This document shows, piece after piece, positions 17,283-25,487 of a stretch of 64,000 nt of DNA; the first letter of the stretch is position 1; the number at the start of each line of letters is the position of its first letter. Origin of the DNA: G965220305 sp965220305 (GTDB lineage Bacteria > Chloroflexota > Dehalococcoidia > Lucifugimonadales > UBA3495). The stretch spans positions 930,001-994,000 of the forward strand of contig OZ244817.1 in assembly GCA_965220305.1 (NCBI GenBank). The letters run 5' to 3'. The translations under genes were made by a program, and so were the position numbers. Under the pieces are notes generated by a model. That model ran no database searches. It saw only the letters and a program-made list of their open reading frames with translations, and was not told the origin of the DNA.

Positions 17283-17391
17283 CCTGTGAAGGCCCGGTAA
17301 GAGGATGAAAATCCCCTATATTCATGGGAATGAACGTGAGATGTGGTAAATTGCTCGTTATGTCGAACTGGCTTCTAGCGGGACACTTGGT

Positions 17392-17420
17392 AGACCCCGG
17401 TATGGACGCCAGGGTCTTTT
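17392..17420 (+). terminator. Orphan terminator-like hairpin between divergent regions
   Basis: AGACCC (17392-17397) pairs with GGGTCT (17412-17417) and is followed by TTTT on the + strand. No + strand gene was recognised in 17,068-17,391, so it may end an unidentified short transcript. The rest of 17,068-17,496 shows only the palindromic repeat at 17,249. Confidence 0.4.
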
Positions 17421-17496
17421 AATCGTCCGTGGAAACCCCGCTCATGGTGAACGGGAATATGCCCAAACGGGGAGTTCAGTCCGGGACCTCCTACTG

Positions 17497-19038
17497 CTAT
17501 TCGCCCTCCTTAATCCACTGGGCAACTCGCTCGGCAATCATAATGGTGGTGCAGTTGGTGTTGGCCCGAATGCAGTCGGGCATGATGGAAGCGTCGGTCA
17601 CTCTGAGGCCCTCCATGTCATGCACCCGGCCATGCTGGTCCACCACCGCCATAGGGTCCGAGGCCCGGCCCATCTTGCAGGTGCCGGAGATATGCTGGGA
17701 GGTGCTGACCGTCCGCAGCAACCACTGGTCCAGCGCCTCGTCACTGGCCAGGTCTTCGTCGGTCAAGTCGAGGCGCTCTTCGATAATCCCCTGATATTCC
17801 TGGCGCTCTGCCAGGCGGACGCATAAACGCACCGCTTCCCGCAGGCGTTGCCGGTCCACCGGGTCCTCCAGGTAGCGGTAGTTAAGGTTGGGCTGAACGT
17901 TGGGGTCATTGGCCGCCAACCTGAGTTCCCCCGAACCCTTGGCCAATTCCAGAATGACGGTAAAGCGAATACCCTCCGCTTCCAGGGGGTCGCCAGAAAT
18001 GGGAGAGGAGAAGGAAGACTGCATAATTTGAATGTCGTTACGCAGGTCGGAACCGCTGGCCGTATACCTCAAGGCCACCTGGGTCCGGGGCGCCGCCGGG
18101 TCCAGCGGGAAATCTTCCTTCACCTTCAGGGGCACCCGAATATTCGGGTGATCCCGCAGGTTCTGACCCACGCCGGGAGCGTCATGCACTACCGAAATGC
18201 CCAATTCCTTCAGATGGTCCGCCGGGCCCACGCCCGACAGCATCAGCAGTTGGGGAGAGGCGATGGCTCCGGCGCTCAAGATTACGTTGTCGGCTTCCAC
18301 CGTGAAGGTCTCGCCCCCGCTATCGACTTCAACCCCCACCGCCTTCTTTCCCTCAAATAGCACCCTACGCACCGTTACATTAGGCTTAACCGTCAAGTTG
18401 AGACGGTGCCGTGTGGGGTTCAGGTAGGTCAGGGAGGTGCTCATACGGATGCCATCCGGGTTGTTCATGGGTATCGGCCCAACCCCACCCGATTCCGGGT
18501 GGTTCATATCCGGGTCGTCGGGGAACCCAGCGGCCCGGCAAGCCTGGTAGAAAGCATTCTGGGCGGGCAGCCAGGTCTCCCGCTTGTGGCGACGCACTGG
18601 AATGGGGCCGTCAAACCCATGAAAGTCGTCCCTGATGTCGGTATCCGTTTCGAGTTGGCGGAAGTGGGGCAACACATCGACAAAGGACCACTCGTCGTTG
18701 CCCAGGGCGGCCCAGGCGTCGTAGTCCTCGGGAACGCCCCGCAGCAACACCTGGCCGTTGATGGCGCTGGAACCGCCGACCACGCGCCCCCGGGGCACCG
18801 GCATGGGCTGGGACTGTTGGGGAGTGGCAGTTCCCTGGAAGGACCAGTTGTGGGGGGCATCGACGGCTGACGCCGTCTGGTCGTAACCGTACTTCAGGTC
18901 GTCGGGGTAGTGCTCGAAATCGGGATAGTCGGGCCCGGCCTCCAACAGGAGCACCGAGCGGTTGGGGTCTTCGGACAAGCGTGTCGCCAACACGCAACCG
19001 GCGGACCCAGCCCCAATGATGATGACATCGTACTTCAT
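17497..19038 (-). CDS. GMC family FAD-dependent oxidoreductase (choline dehydrogenase-like)
   Basis: This 513-residue flavoenzyme oxidises an alcohol group with bound FAD. The N-terminal dinucleotide-binding motif is DVIIIGAGSAGCVLATRL, followed by the GMC signatures GRVVGGSSAINGQVLLRG and GAIASPQLLMLSGVGP. The C-terminal catalytic His region is STSQHISGTCKMG, with RVTDASIMPDCIRANTNCTT closing the FAD site. Length is typical for bacterial GMC enzymes such as choline or alkanol dehydrogenases. The betaine-type importer at the left edge makes a choline-like substrate conceivable, but the two are 14 kb apart. Confidence 0.92.
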   Translation of the reverse strand: MKYDVIIIGAGSAGCVLATRLSEDPNRSVLLLEAGPDYPDFEHYPDDLKYGYDQTASAVDAPHNWSFQGTATPQQSQPMPVPRGRVVGGSSAINGQVLLRGVPEDYDAWAALGNDEWSFVDVLPHFRQLETDTDIRDDFHGFDGPIPVRRHKRETWLPAQNAFYQACRAAGFPDDPDMNHPESGGVGPIPMNNPDGIRMSTSLTYLNPTRHRLNLTVKPNVTVRRVLFEGKKAVGVEVDSGGETFTVEADNVILSAGAIASPQLLMLSGVGPADHLKELGISVVHDAPGVGQNLRDHPNIRVPLKVKEDFPLDPAAPRTQVALRYTASGSDLRNDIQIMQSSFSSPISGDPLEAEGIRFTVILELAKGSGELRLAANDPNVQPNLNYRYLEDPVDRQRLREAVRLCVRLAERQEYQGIIEERLDLTDEDLASDEALDQWLLRTVSTSQHISGTCKMGRASDPMAVVDQHGRVHDMEGLRVTDASIMPDCIRANTNCTTIMIAERVAQWIKEGE

Positions 19039-19174
19039 TTCAGGATCTCCTCAGAGCGATTATGGGCTTGCCGATAGCACCGTCTTACAGCCAAACAAGC
19101 CGATGCGCCAACAGCGCCGGTCTTGCCGTACTCCGGGAAGGATAGCTTGGGTGGGCCCGGACCGGGCTGCCCTT

Positions 19175-20125
19175 CTACGTTCCGGGAGGGGAATCCGGCA
19201 TGTTCTGCAAAATGTCCTGTAACGCTTGGTCCAACCCGGGGGCCAGGTCCACCGGCTCGTCGAAGGGAGTGAAGTTGTAGTCGGCGCGGACCCGGTCGAT
19301 GATTTGTTTGGCCTCGGAGTTGGTGCTGCTGATTCTCTCCAGGGTCCGTTGCAGTCGGTTTGACTCGGTTTCCCCAAGGGACTGCAATTCCGAGAGGTCC
19401 AGGTCCAACTGGAACATGGCTTTCAGGCGCCGCATTATATCGTAGAAAGCCCGGTGATCGGTATTGATGCCCACCTGCTGGCTATTGGAGGTGCTGAAGG
19501 GGTACATGGGCGCCATGGCCCCCAGGCGGAACACCTCCAGGTCCGGGTGCTGGAAGTGGGCGATGGTTACCAGCGCCATACCAATGGTGGGTCCCTGCCG
19601 GCCCCGGCTCCCGTAGCTGGAGAACTGGACCCCGTACTTCTCCAGGGTCTCCTTCATCTCCGCCTTGCTGTAGGTGCAGCCAACCCGCCGCTCCATTTCT
19701 GGGGGGCAGGGTCCGTTGTACCCTTCCACTGCCACCGTCTGCTGTATTCCCAGCTCGCGGACGGCTTGGAAAAAGGCTTCGCCGTACAGGTCCATGCGGA
19801 ACCAGGGTTCCTCGCCCCGGAACAATATCAGACCGTTGCCGGCGTCGTAGAAGCTGTTTTCCCACCTCATGGGGCTGCTGGGCAGCCCATCTTGGAAGGC
19901 GGCCCGGGGTCTAAAGGCGTCGTGGCTCCCCGCCACCTGGAAGGGAAAACACAGCTTGGAAACTTCCGGGCCCATTTCGCCAATTTTCTTGGCGTCCAAC
20001 TTGTTGATGAGATACCGGGACAGACCGCTGGAAATATCGCCCCCGTCGGACCATTGGCGTCTCCAACCAGCAATTAAGCACCTTGCGGTCGGCTTCTCGT
20101 TGAGAATTAACAGTTCATCGGCCAT
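19175..20125 (-). CDS. PAC2 family protein (proteasome-assembly-chaperone-2-like)
   Basis: This 316-residue protein matches the PAC2 family: ARCLIAGWRRQWSDGGDISS followed by YLINKLDAKKIGEM, and later VEGYNG and GMALVTIAHFQ strands. PAC2 proteins in archaea and bacteria are often called ATP-grasp-associated or proteasome-assembly-like, but bacterial roles are undefined. The start at 20125 follows GGGAGAA. The C-terminal 90 residues are a charged helical extension. A GC-rich hairpin lies in its leader. Confidence 0.75.
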   Translation of the reverse strand: MADELLILNEKPTARCLIAGWRRQWSDGGDISSGLSRYLINKLDAKKIGEMGPEVSKLCFPFQVAGSHDAFRPRAAFQDGLPSSPMRWENSFYDAGNGLILFRGEEPWFRMDLYGEAFFQAVRELGIQQTVAVEGYNGPCPPEMERRVGCTYSKAEMKETLEKYGVQFSSYGSRGRQGPTIGMALVTIAHFQHPDLEVFRLGAMAPMYPFSTSNSQQVGINTDHRAFYDIMRRLKAMFQLDLDLSELQSLGETESNRLQRTLERISSTNSEAKQIIDRVRADYNFTPFDEPVDLAPGLDQALQDILQNMPDSPPGT

Positions 20126-20150
20126 ATGCAATTCTCCCATGCCCATTATG

Positions 20151-20177
20151 GCGCGGCGGTATTTGCTACCGCCGCGC
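20151..20177 (-). promoter_or_regulatory. Leader hairpin upstream of the PAC2 gene
   Basis: GCGCGGCGGTA (20151-20161) and TACCGCCGCGC (20167-20177) form a perfect 11-bp stem with a TTTGC loop, 26 bases upstream of the PAC2 start. No T tract follows, so an RNA structure or repeat is more likely than a terminator. The rest of 20,178-20,470 shows no gene. Confidence 0.35.
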
Positions 20178-20472
20178 GCCCGATGGCCTTTCCATGCGGG
20201 ATAGGGGCAGCGTTAGTTTGGAATACTATAGCACCTTCTGGTACAACCGGCCCATTCGGGCAATTATGTTCCGTATTTGTCGCGATGGCGCGGGTAGTTG
20301 GCAGTGGCCGTAGGGCCCCTCAGTATGGGGCGGGATGCCGTAGGGCAACGGAGTTGGTGGAACTCCGTCGGCGTTGGTGAGTATTCTTCCACGTTTCCTT
20401 TCCGATTGCCGGCGGTGAGTTGGCAGAGTTTCACCCGAACGCTAGTTTTCTTCCCGAACCGTGGCCTACTGT

Positions 20473-20478
20473 TATAAT
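20473..20478 (+). promoter_or_regulatory. Putative -10 box of the SDR gene
   Basis: A perfect TATAAT lies 48 bases before the SDR ATG. No good -35 is present at 16-18 bp spacing. Confidence 0.4.
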
Positions 20479-20526
20479 CATGGCGGTAAATCGGCAAAAG
20501 GCAATGAAAATTTGGAGGGTAGTGCC

Positions 20527-21297
20527 ATGCGGTTGCAAGGTAAGGTGGCGTTAATCTCCGGTGCGGCCACGGGAGTAGCCGGAGAGTTAATGGGGTTCGG
20601 CGGAGCTTCGGCCCGCCTTTTCGCCCAGGAAGGGGCCAAGGTGGTGCTGGGAGACATCAATGAGGAGTCGGGGCAGCGGACGGCGGCCCAGATTCTGGAA
20701 GACGGAGGCGAGGCGCTGTTCGTGCGCTTGGACGTGACGCGCGAACAGGACTGGGTCAGCGCCATCCAGACGACGGTGTCCACCTTCGGCAAACTGGACA
20801 TTCTGGTTAACAACGCGGGCACCGGAGCGCGTTACACGGTGGAAGACACTACCGAAGCCGTTTGGGACGCCCAGATGGACGTTCACGCCAAGGGGGTCTT
20901 CCTGGGCACCAAGCACGCAATACCGGAGATGCGTAACGCTGGGGGCGGCTCCATCATCAATATTTCCTCGATATACGGGATCGTTGGCAGTCCCACCTCC
21001 ACCGCTTACCACGCCGCCAAGGGGGCCATTCGTCTATTCACCAAATCGGCAGCCATTCAATACGCCAGGGAGAATATCCGGGTGAACTCGGTCCACCCCG
21101 GGTACGCCCTCACCCCGCTGACCGCCGACAGTTTTCAGCGGGCGGCCCAAAATGACTGGGTCTTGGAGAGAATCCCCCTGGGTAGGATGGGCACGGCTAC
21201 CGACATCGCCTACGGGATTCTCTACCTGGCGTCGGACGAGTCCTCCTTCGTCACCGGCTCGGAGTTGGTAATCGACGGCGGCACCACGGCCACGTAG
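20527..21297 (+). CDS. Short-chain dehydrogenase/reductase (SDR)
   Basis: This 256-residue classical SDR is an NAD(P)-dependent alcohol/ketone oxidoreductase. Visible elements are the cofactor loop SGAATGVAGELMGFGGASAR, DINEES after beta 2, the NNAG motif (ILVNNAGTGARY), the catalytic Ser region (SIINISSIYG), YHAAK with catalytic Tyr and Lys, and the C-terminal DESSFVTGSELVIDGG. The glycine-rich loop carries about six extra residues (AGELMG) compared with the usual TGxxxGxG. The ATG at 20527 follows TTGGAGGG. Acidic DIN after beta 2 suggests NAD preference. Confidence 0.9.
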   Translation: MRLQGKVALISGAATGVAGELMGFGGASARLFAQEGAKVVLGDINEESGQRTAAQILEDGGEALFVRLDVTREQDWVSAIQTTVSTFGKLDILVNNAGTGARYTVEDTTEAVWDAQMDVHAKGVFLGTKHAIPEMRNAGGGSIINISSIYGIVGSPTSTAYHAAKGAIRLFTKSAAIQYARENIRVNSVHPGYALTPLTADSFQRAAQNDWVLERIPLGRMGTATDIAYGILYLASDESSFVTGSELVIDGGTTAT

Positions 21298-21439
21298 GTA
21301 GGCGTCTAGCCTATCGGCCCAACGATGAACCGGGCTGGCTCCGGCGTTGAAGGGGAGCCAAGGAGTAATCGGCCAATGGCGACCCATCCAAAGGGCTATG
21401 ATAACGAATTTCGCTTACCAACTACGGGCGGAGACAACC

Positions 21440-21468
21440 TTGATTTCACAATTGCCAGTCTCTATAAT
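21440..21468 (+). promoter_or_regulatory. Sigma-70-type promoter of the LLM oxidoreductase gene
   Basis: TTGATT (21440-21445) and TATAAT (21463-21468) are separated by exactly 17 bp, giving a transcript start near 21,475 and a leader of about 75 bases. Confidence 0.65.
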
Positions 21469-21550
21469 CGGCTTCAGCGCACCGTGTTGCCCCGGGGGGG
21501 CACGAATTAGGGAATGCCATTCCACTATAGTTGGATAGAAGGAGTCGGAA

Positions 21551-22756
21551 ATGGTCCAACAGCTAGCGCGCCCCAAGGACAAGGTCGATGTATACTACTT
21601 CACCGAGCAGCCTTACGGGCACATAACCAACCAGGACCTGGAACAGTACGAGTCGGGACGACTGGGTTTCCCCAACACCTACTTCGACCCGGAAAGGGCC
21701 AGCGTACTCTACAACCAGTACCACGAACAGTACGCTCTGGCCGACGAGGTGGGCTTCGACGGTATCATGAGCAACGAGCACCACGCCTCCTACTGGTGCA
21801 TGAAGCCCGCCGTAAACCTGGACGCTGCGGTAATCAGCAAGGTTACCAAGAACGTCAAGATTGCCATTCTGGGCAATGTTATCGCGGTCAACGACCCCAT
21901 ACGCATGGCCGAAGAAATTGCCATGCTGGACTGCTACTCCGGCGGCAGGATTATTTCCGGCTTTGTGCGGGGCACCGCCGTGGAGACCTTGCAGGGCGGC
22001 ATCGCGCCGCCGGAAAACCGCAGCCGTTTTGAAGAGGCCCACGACCTCATCATCAAGTGCTGGACCGAACCCGGCCCCTTCCGCTACGAGGGCCAGCACT
22101 ATCAGTACCGGGTGGTCAACCCCTGGGTCAGACCCATGCAGCAGCCCCACCCGGACATCTGGTTCCCCGGAACCGGCAGCCCGGAAAGTGTGGTCTGGGC
22201 GGCAAGGCACCAGCACCCCTACATGAACTTGGGCGCGCTGGTGGACACCACCGAGTGGCTAAAACAAGTCTACATCGACACCGCCTTGGAAGTGGGGTTC
22301 AAGCCCGGTCCCGAGCACTTCGGTTATCTGCTCCGGTGCCTGGTCGCCGACACCGACGAAAAGGCGATTGAAATTGGCCGCGAGTTCATGTGGACCATCG
22401 AGCACCGCCAACGCGGGCCGATGGAGCACAACGACCCGCCGGGCTACCAGTCCCGCGAGGCCGTGCGCGTCAAGGCCCAGCGCCCCACCGGAAACGTTGC
22501 CGGCGGCGGCGGCCTGGGCGTGGGCTTCTCCTACGACCAGTTGAGGGATGTCAACAACATCATTGTGGGCAGCCCCGATACCGTCATCGAAAAGCTAACC
22601 CAGGTAATTGACCGGCTCAGCCCCGGCTACCTGCACATCTACGGCAACGAAGGGGGTATGGCTCATCCAGATGTCATGCGGTCTATCGAGCTAATGGGCA
22701 AGGAAGTAATTCCCGCCCTACACGAGATTCAGCTTAAGCCCTACGACATAGCCTAG
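21551..22756 (+). CDS. LLM-class flavin-dependent oxidoreductase (monooxygenase-like)
   Basis: This 401-residue luciferase-like TIM-barrel enzyme has landmarks DEVGFDGIMSNEHHAS, VKIAILGNVIAVNDPIRMAE, LDCYSGGRIISGFVRGT, and the C-terminal GSPDTVIEKLTQVIDR. The EH(H) pair is typical of alkanal and F420-type LLM enzymes. AGAAGGAG precedes the ATG. It is longer than the 318-residue LLM protein at 12,255 and belongs to another branch. Substrate unknown. Confidence 0.88.
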   Translation: MVQQLARPKDKVDVYYFTEQPYGHITNQDLEQYESGRLGFPNTYFDPERASVLYNQYHEQYALADEVGFDGIMSNEHHASYWCMKPAVNLDAAVISKVTKNVKIAILGNVIAVNDPIRMAEEIAMLDCYSGGRIISGFVRGTAVETLQGGIAPPENRSRFEEAHDLIIKCWTEPGPFRYEGQHYQYRVVNPWVRPMQQPHPDIWFPGTGSPESVVWAARHQHPYMNLGALVDTTEWLKQVYIDTALEVGFKPGPEHFGYLLRCLVADTDEKAIEIGREFMWTIEHRQRGPMEHNDPPGYQSREAVRVKAQRPTGNVAGGGGLGVGFSYDQLRDVNNIIVGSPDTVIEKLTQVIDRLSPGYLHIYGNEGGMAHPDVMRSIELMGKEVIPALHEIQLKPYDIA

Positions 22757-22806
22757 AGTTTTTCGTCGGCAGCGCGGCAGCTTGCCAAGTCATTCCTGCT
22801 GAGCAG

Positions 22807-22837
22807 CGCCCCCTCGTTTACAACAAGCGAGGGGGCG
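22807..22837 (+). terminator. Hairpin terminator after the LLM gene
   Basis: CGCCCCCTCG (22807-22816) pairs perfectly with CGAGGGGGCG (22828-22837) around an 11-base loop. The following T content is poor. Confidence 0.6.
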
Positions 22838-22882
22838 TCCTCGTGGAAGAAGCCCTCCCGACGCAGCCGGGGCCTTTCAACT

Positions 22883-22973
22883 GTCGCCCTGAGCGGAGCG
22901 AAGGGTCCAAATTCTCCGGTCAGCACAGGCTCCCCACCCCTGGATTCCGGCCTTCGCCGGAATGACAGTGGGG
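22883..22973. repeat. Dispersed intergenic repeat, copy 2
   Basis: This block matches the one at 11,212-11,304 along its length, from CCTGAGCGGAGCGAAGGG to TGGATTCCGGCCTTCGCCGG and AATGACAGTGGGG. Further repeat-like fragments (CCCTTCGACAAGCTCAG near 23,017) follow. 22,974-23,202 holds no gene apart from the leader of the next one. Confidence 0.75.
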
Positions 22974-23202
22974 TATGGCGGGCTGCCTGTTAGGCCGAGA
23001 GCGTATCCGCCAGCCCTTCGACAAGCTCAGAGCCCGCACTCCGCGAAGGCGGGGTGATGAGCGGGGCGAGCGGAGTAGCAACAATTAAAAGACCCTGCCA
23101 CCCCCCGCAGCAGCATGACGTGTAGCTTTTTGCCGTTGGCGGCGATATTATAGGTAGGTATTGACCCAGAGCTAAATTCGAGTCCAAAAGTAAGGAGGCA
23201 AA

Positions 23203-24186
23203 ATGGGAAAAGACTACAGAATTACGGTAGGGAGCGTCGGCGGCGGGCTGTCCTGCAGTCCAGACGGCGGCGAGACCTGGAACCGCATCCGCGACCCGCT
23301 GCCCTCGGAGTGCAACGTCCGAGCCACCGCGGTCTACCCCGATGACGCCCATCGGCTGCTGGCGGGGACCGACGTGGGCCTATTCCGCAGCAACGACAAC
23401 GGCGGCACTTGGGAGCACGTCGAGTCGCCCATAGACGGCATCCAGATTTGGTCGGTAACTGTCGACCCGCAGGATTCGGATACCATCTTCGTGGGGACCC
23501 GTCCCGATGCTTTCCGCTCCAAGGACGGCGGCAAGACCTGGGAAGAGCTATCCCTCGGCGTGACCATTCCCTGCCCCGTGGGTATCCCCCGCACCACCAA
23601 TGTGATTGTCGACCCCAGGGACCGCCGCACGGTCTGGGCCGGCATTGAAGTTGACGGCGTCTACAAGAGCCTGGACGGCGGCGACTCCTGGGTCCACCTG
23701 CCCGACGTCGGGCCGGACCCCTTCCACGGCGACATCCACGGAATGGCCCTCAACCTGGGACAGCGCTCCGCGGTCCACGTGACCACTCCTTTCGGCATCT
23801 CCACCAGCCTTGACGAGGGTGAGAGCTGGGAACTCCACGAGTTCCCCAAGTTCCACGACGGCGACGCCAGGTCCTATTGCCGGGGGATGGTCATCAAGAC
23901 CGACGACCCCAACACCATGTTTGTCGGTAACGGAGACTTCATACCCGGCGTGACCGGGGCTATCCGGCGCACCAAGGATGCCGGGCTGACCTGGGACACA
24001 GCCACCCTGCCGGTGGAGCCCAACTCCGTGGTGTACTGGTTCGGCACCCACAGCGAGCGGCCCAACGTTATCGCTGCCGCCAGCCTCTACGGCTACGTGT
24101 ATGTGAGTGAGGACGGCGGAGAGTCCTGGACCAAGCTCAATAAGGAGTTTGGTGAGATTCGGACGATTGCCTTAACTCCCAACTAG
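23203..24186 (+). CDS. BNR/Asp-box repeat beta-propeller (sialidase-like or VPS10-like fold)
   Basis: This 327-residue protein contains seven Asp-box motifs of the S-x-D-x-G-x-T-W type: SPDGGETW, SNDNGGTW, SKDGGKTW, SLDGGDSW, SLDEGESW, TKDAGLTW and SEDGGESW. They are spread evenly from residue 20 to the C-terminus, as in sialidase- or VPS10-type propellers. No signal peptide is seen and the sialidase catalytic Arg triad cannot be recognised, so it is probably not a glycosidase. AAGGAGG precedes the ATG. Confidence 0.82.
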   Translation: MGKDYRITVGSVGGGLSCSPDGGETWNRIRDPLPSECNVRATAVYPDDAHRLLAGTDVGLFRSNDNGGTWEHVESPIDGIQIWSVTVDPQDSDTIFVGTRPDAFRSKDGGKTWEELSLGVTIPCPVGIPRTTNVIVDPRDRRTVWAGIEVDGVYKSLDGGDSWVHLPDVGPDPFHGDIHGMALNLGQRSAVHVTTPFGISTSLDEGESWELHEFPKFHDGDARSYCRGMVIKTDDPNTMFVGNGDFIPGVTGAIRRTKDAGLTWDTATLPVEPNSVVYWFGTHSERPNVIAAASLYGYVYVSEDGGESWTKLNKEFGEIRTIALTPN

Positions 24187-24212
24187 ACCAGGCAACTACC
24201 AGCCAAGGTTAC

Positions 24213-24258
24213 GCCCCCGCCTTCCAGGCTAATTGCCGGGGAAGGCGGGGGCTTTTTT
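24213..24258 (+). terminator. Rho-independent terminator after the BNR-repeat gene
   Basis: GCCCCCGCCTTCC (24213-24225) pairs perfectly with GGAAGGCGGGGGC (24240-24252), followed by six Ts. Confidence 0.92.
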
Positions 24259-24368
24259 GCCTGAAGCTGGACTTAGGGGCGACTATGCCCAGCCGATGTA
24301 AAGGAAAATGGTCGGAGTGCCAATAGGGGGCGGAAAGCCGTAGAAAGCCAGACCCGGCCATTACCGGC

Positions 24369-25346
24369 TCAGGGGGAGTAAACGGAAGTGCGCCACCGGG
24401 AGTAGCGGTCATCTTCGCCGCGGACTACGCCCCGGAACAGCTTCTTGAGCCGGGACACCACCGGACCCTGAGCGCCGTCTCCGACGCTGTAGCGGTCAAC
24501 GCTCAGGATTGGTTGAAGCTCCACCGCCGTCCCGCAGATGAATGCCTCGTCGGCCACGTATAGCTCGGTACGGTCCACGTCCCTTTCCACCACGGGCACC
24601 TGGAGCTCCGGCTCCAGCAACTCTTTGACCACCTCTCGGGTGATGCTCTCCAGAATACCCGCGCTGGTGGGTGGGGTTATGGCGACATTGTCGCGGACGA
24701 TGAAGACGCAGGCGTAGCTGGCCTCGGTAACTTTTCCTTCCTCGTTTAGAATGATGCCAAAGTCGTAGCCGTTAATCCGGGACTCGGTGGAAACGTAGCG
24801 GCTGTTTTGGTAGTTGGTGATGGCCTTGGCCCGGGGAGGCATGACGTTATCGGAGATGCGCCGCCAACTGCTGATGTTGCAATGGGCTCCCTCCCCCTTT
24901 TCCAGGTTGGAAGGTGAGGGCCGCGCAGTGATGACTATTTCACCGGGCCGTTCCAGCACCGCCAGATAGCCAGGGATGCCGCCGCCGAAGTAGGCCAGCG
25001 GCTGTATGTAAGTGTCGCAACGATAGTCGCAGGCGCGGAGCAGCCCGGAGATGGCCTCCCCCAGCTCGCCAATGGTGTAGGGGGAGGACATTCGCATAAT
25101 CTTCATCGATTGGAATAGCCGGCGTAGGTGGGCATCCAGGTGGAAGATGTACAACTCCTGCTGGTCCTCATTCCAGTAGGCCCGTATACCCTCGAAAACG
25201 GAAGAAATGGCGGTCCAGCCCAGCATGGAAATGTGGACTTGCGCCTTGTCCCACTCCACCAGTTCCCCCGAGCGCCAGAGGTACTTTGGCGTCTCCCTTC
25301 CTGGCGTCGAGTCCTGTTTGTCCTGGGACACTTTTTGCTCAGTCAT
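24369..25346 (-). CDS. Aminotransferase class IV (branched-chain amino acid aminotransferase-like)
   Basis: This 325-residue PLP enzyme probably interconverts branched-chain amino acids and 2-oxo acids, as IlvE does. The N-terminal part has SSVFEGIRAYW and TYIQPLAYFGGG; the PLP-binding lysine lies in RAKAITNYQNS; the fold-type IV loop is LNEEGKVTEASYACVFIV, with Glu in the usual place. ITPPTSAGILESITR matches the phosphate-binding segment. A D-amino acid aminotransferase or ADC lyase is less likely from the length and FEGIRAY motif. A class III aminotransferase gene lies just upstream on the same strand. Confidence 0.88.
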   Translation of the reverse strand: MTEQKVSQDKQDSTPGRETPKYLWRSGELVEWDKAQVHISMLGWTAISSVFEGIRAYWNEDQQELYIFHLDAHLRRLFQSMKIMRMSSPYTIGELGEAISGLLRACDYRCDTYIQPLAYFGGGIPGYLAVLERPGEIVITARPSPSNLEKGEGAHCNISSWRRISDNVMPPRAKAITNYQNSRYVSTESRINGYDFGIILNEEGKVTEASYACVFIVRDNVAITPPTSAGILESITREVVKELLEPELQVPVVERDVDRTELYVADEAFICGTAVELQPILSVDRYSVGDGAQGPVVSRLKKLFRGVVRGEDDRYSRWRTSVYSP

Positions 25347-25487
25347 AATGGTGGGGCCTCAACTATTTGCCGTGCTATCAACACTCGTGATGGTACGACC
25401 GGCCCCATTTCTCCAGCGACCAACACGGTCCAAGAAGGCTGAAAGATGAGGCCGGCAACGTCTCGTCCTTTAGAAAGAGTCTAATAC

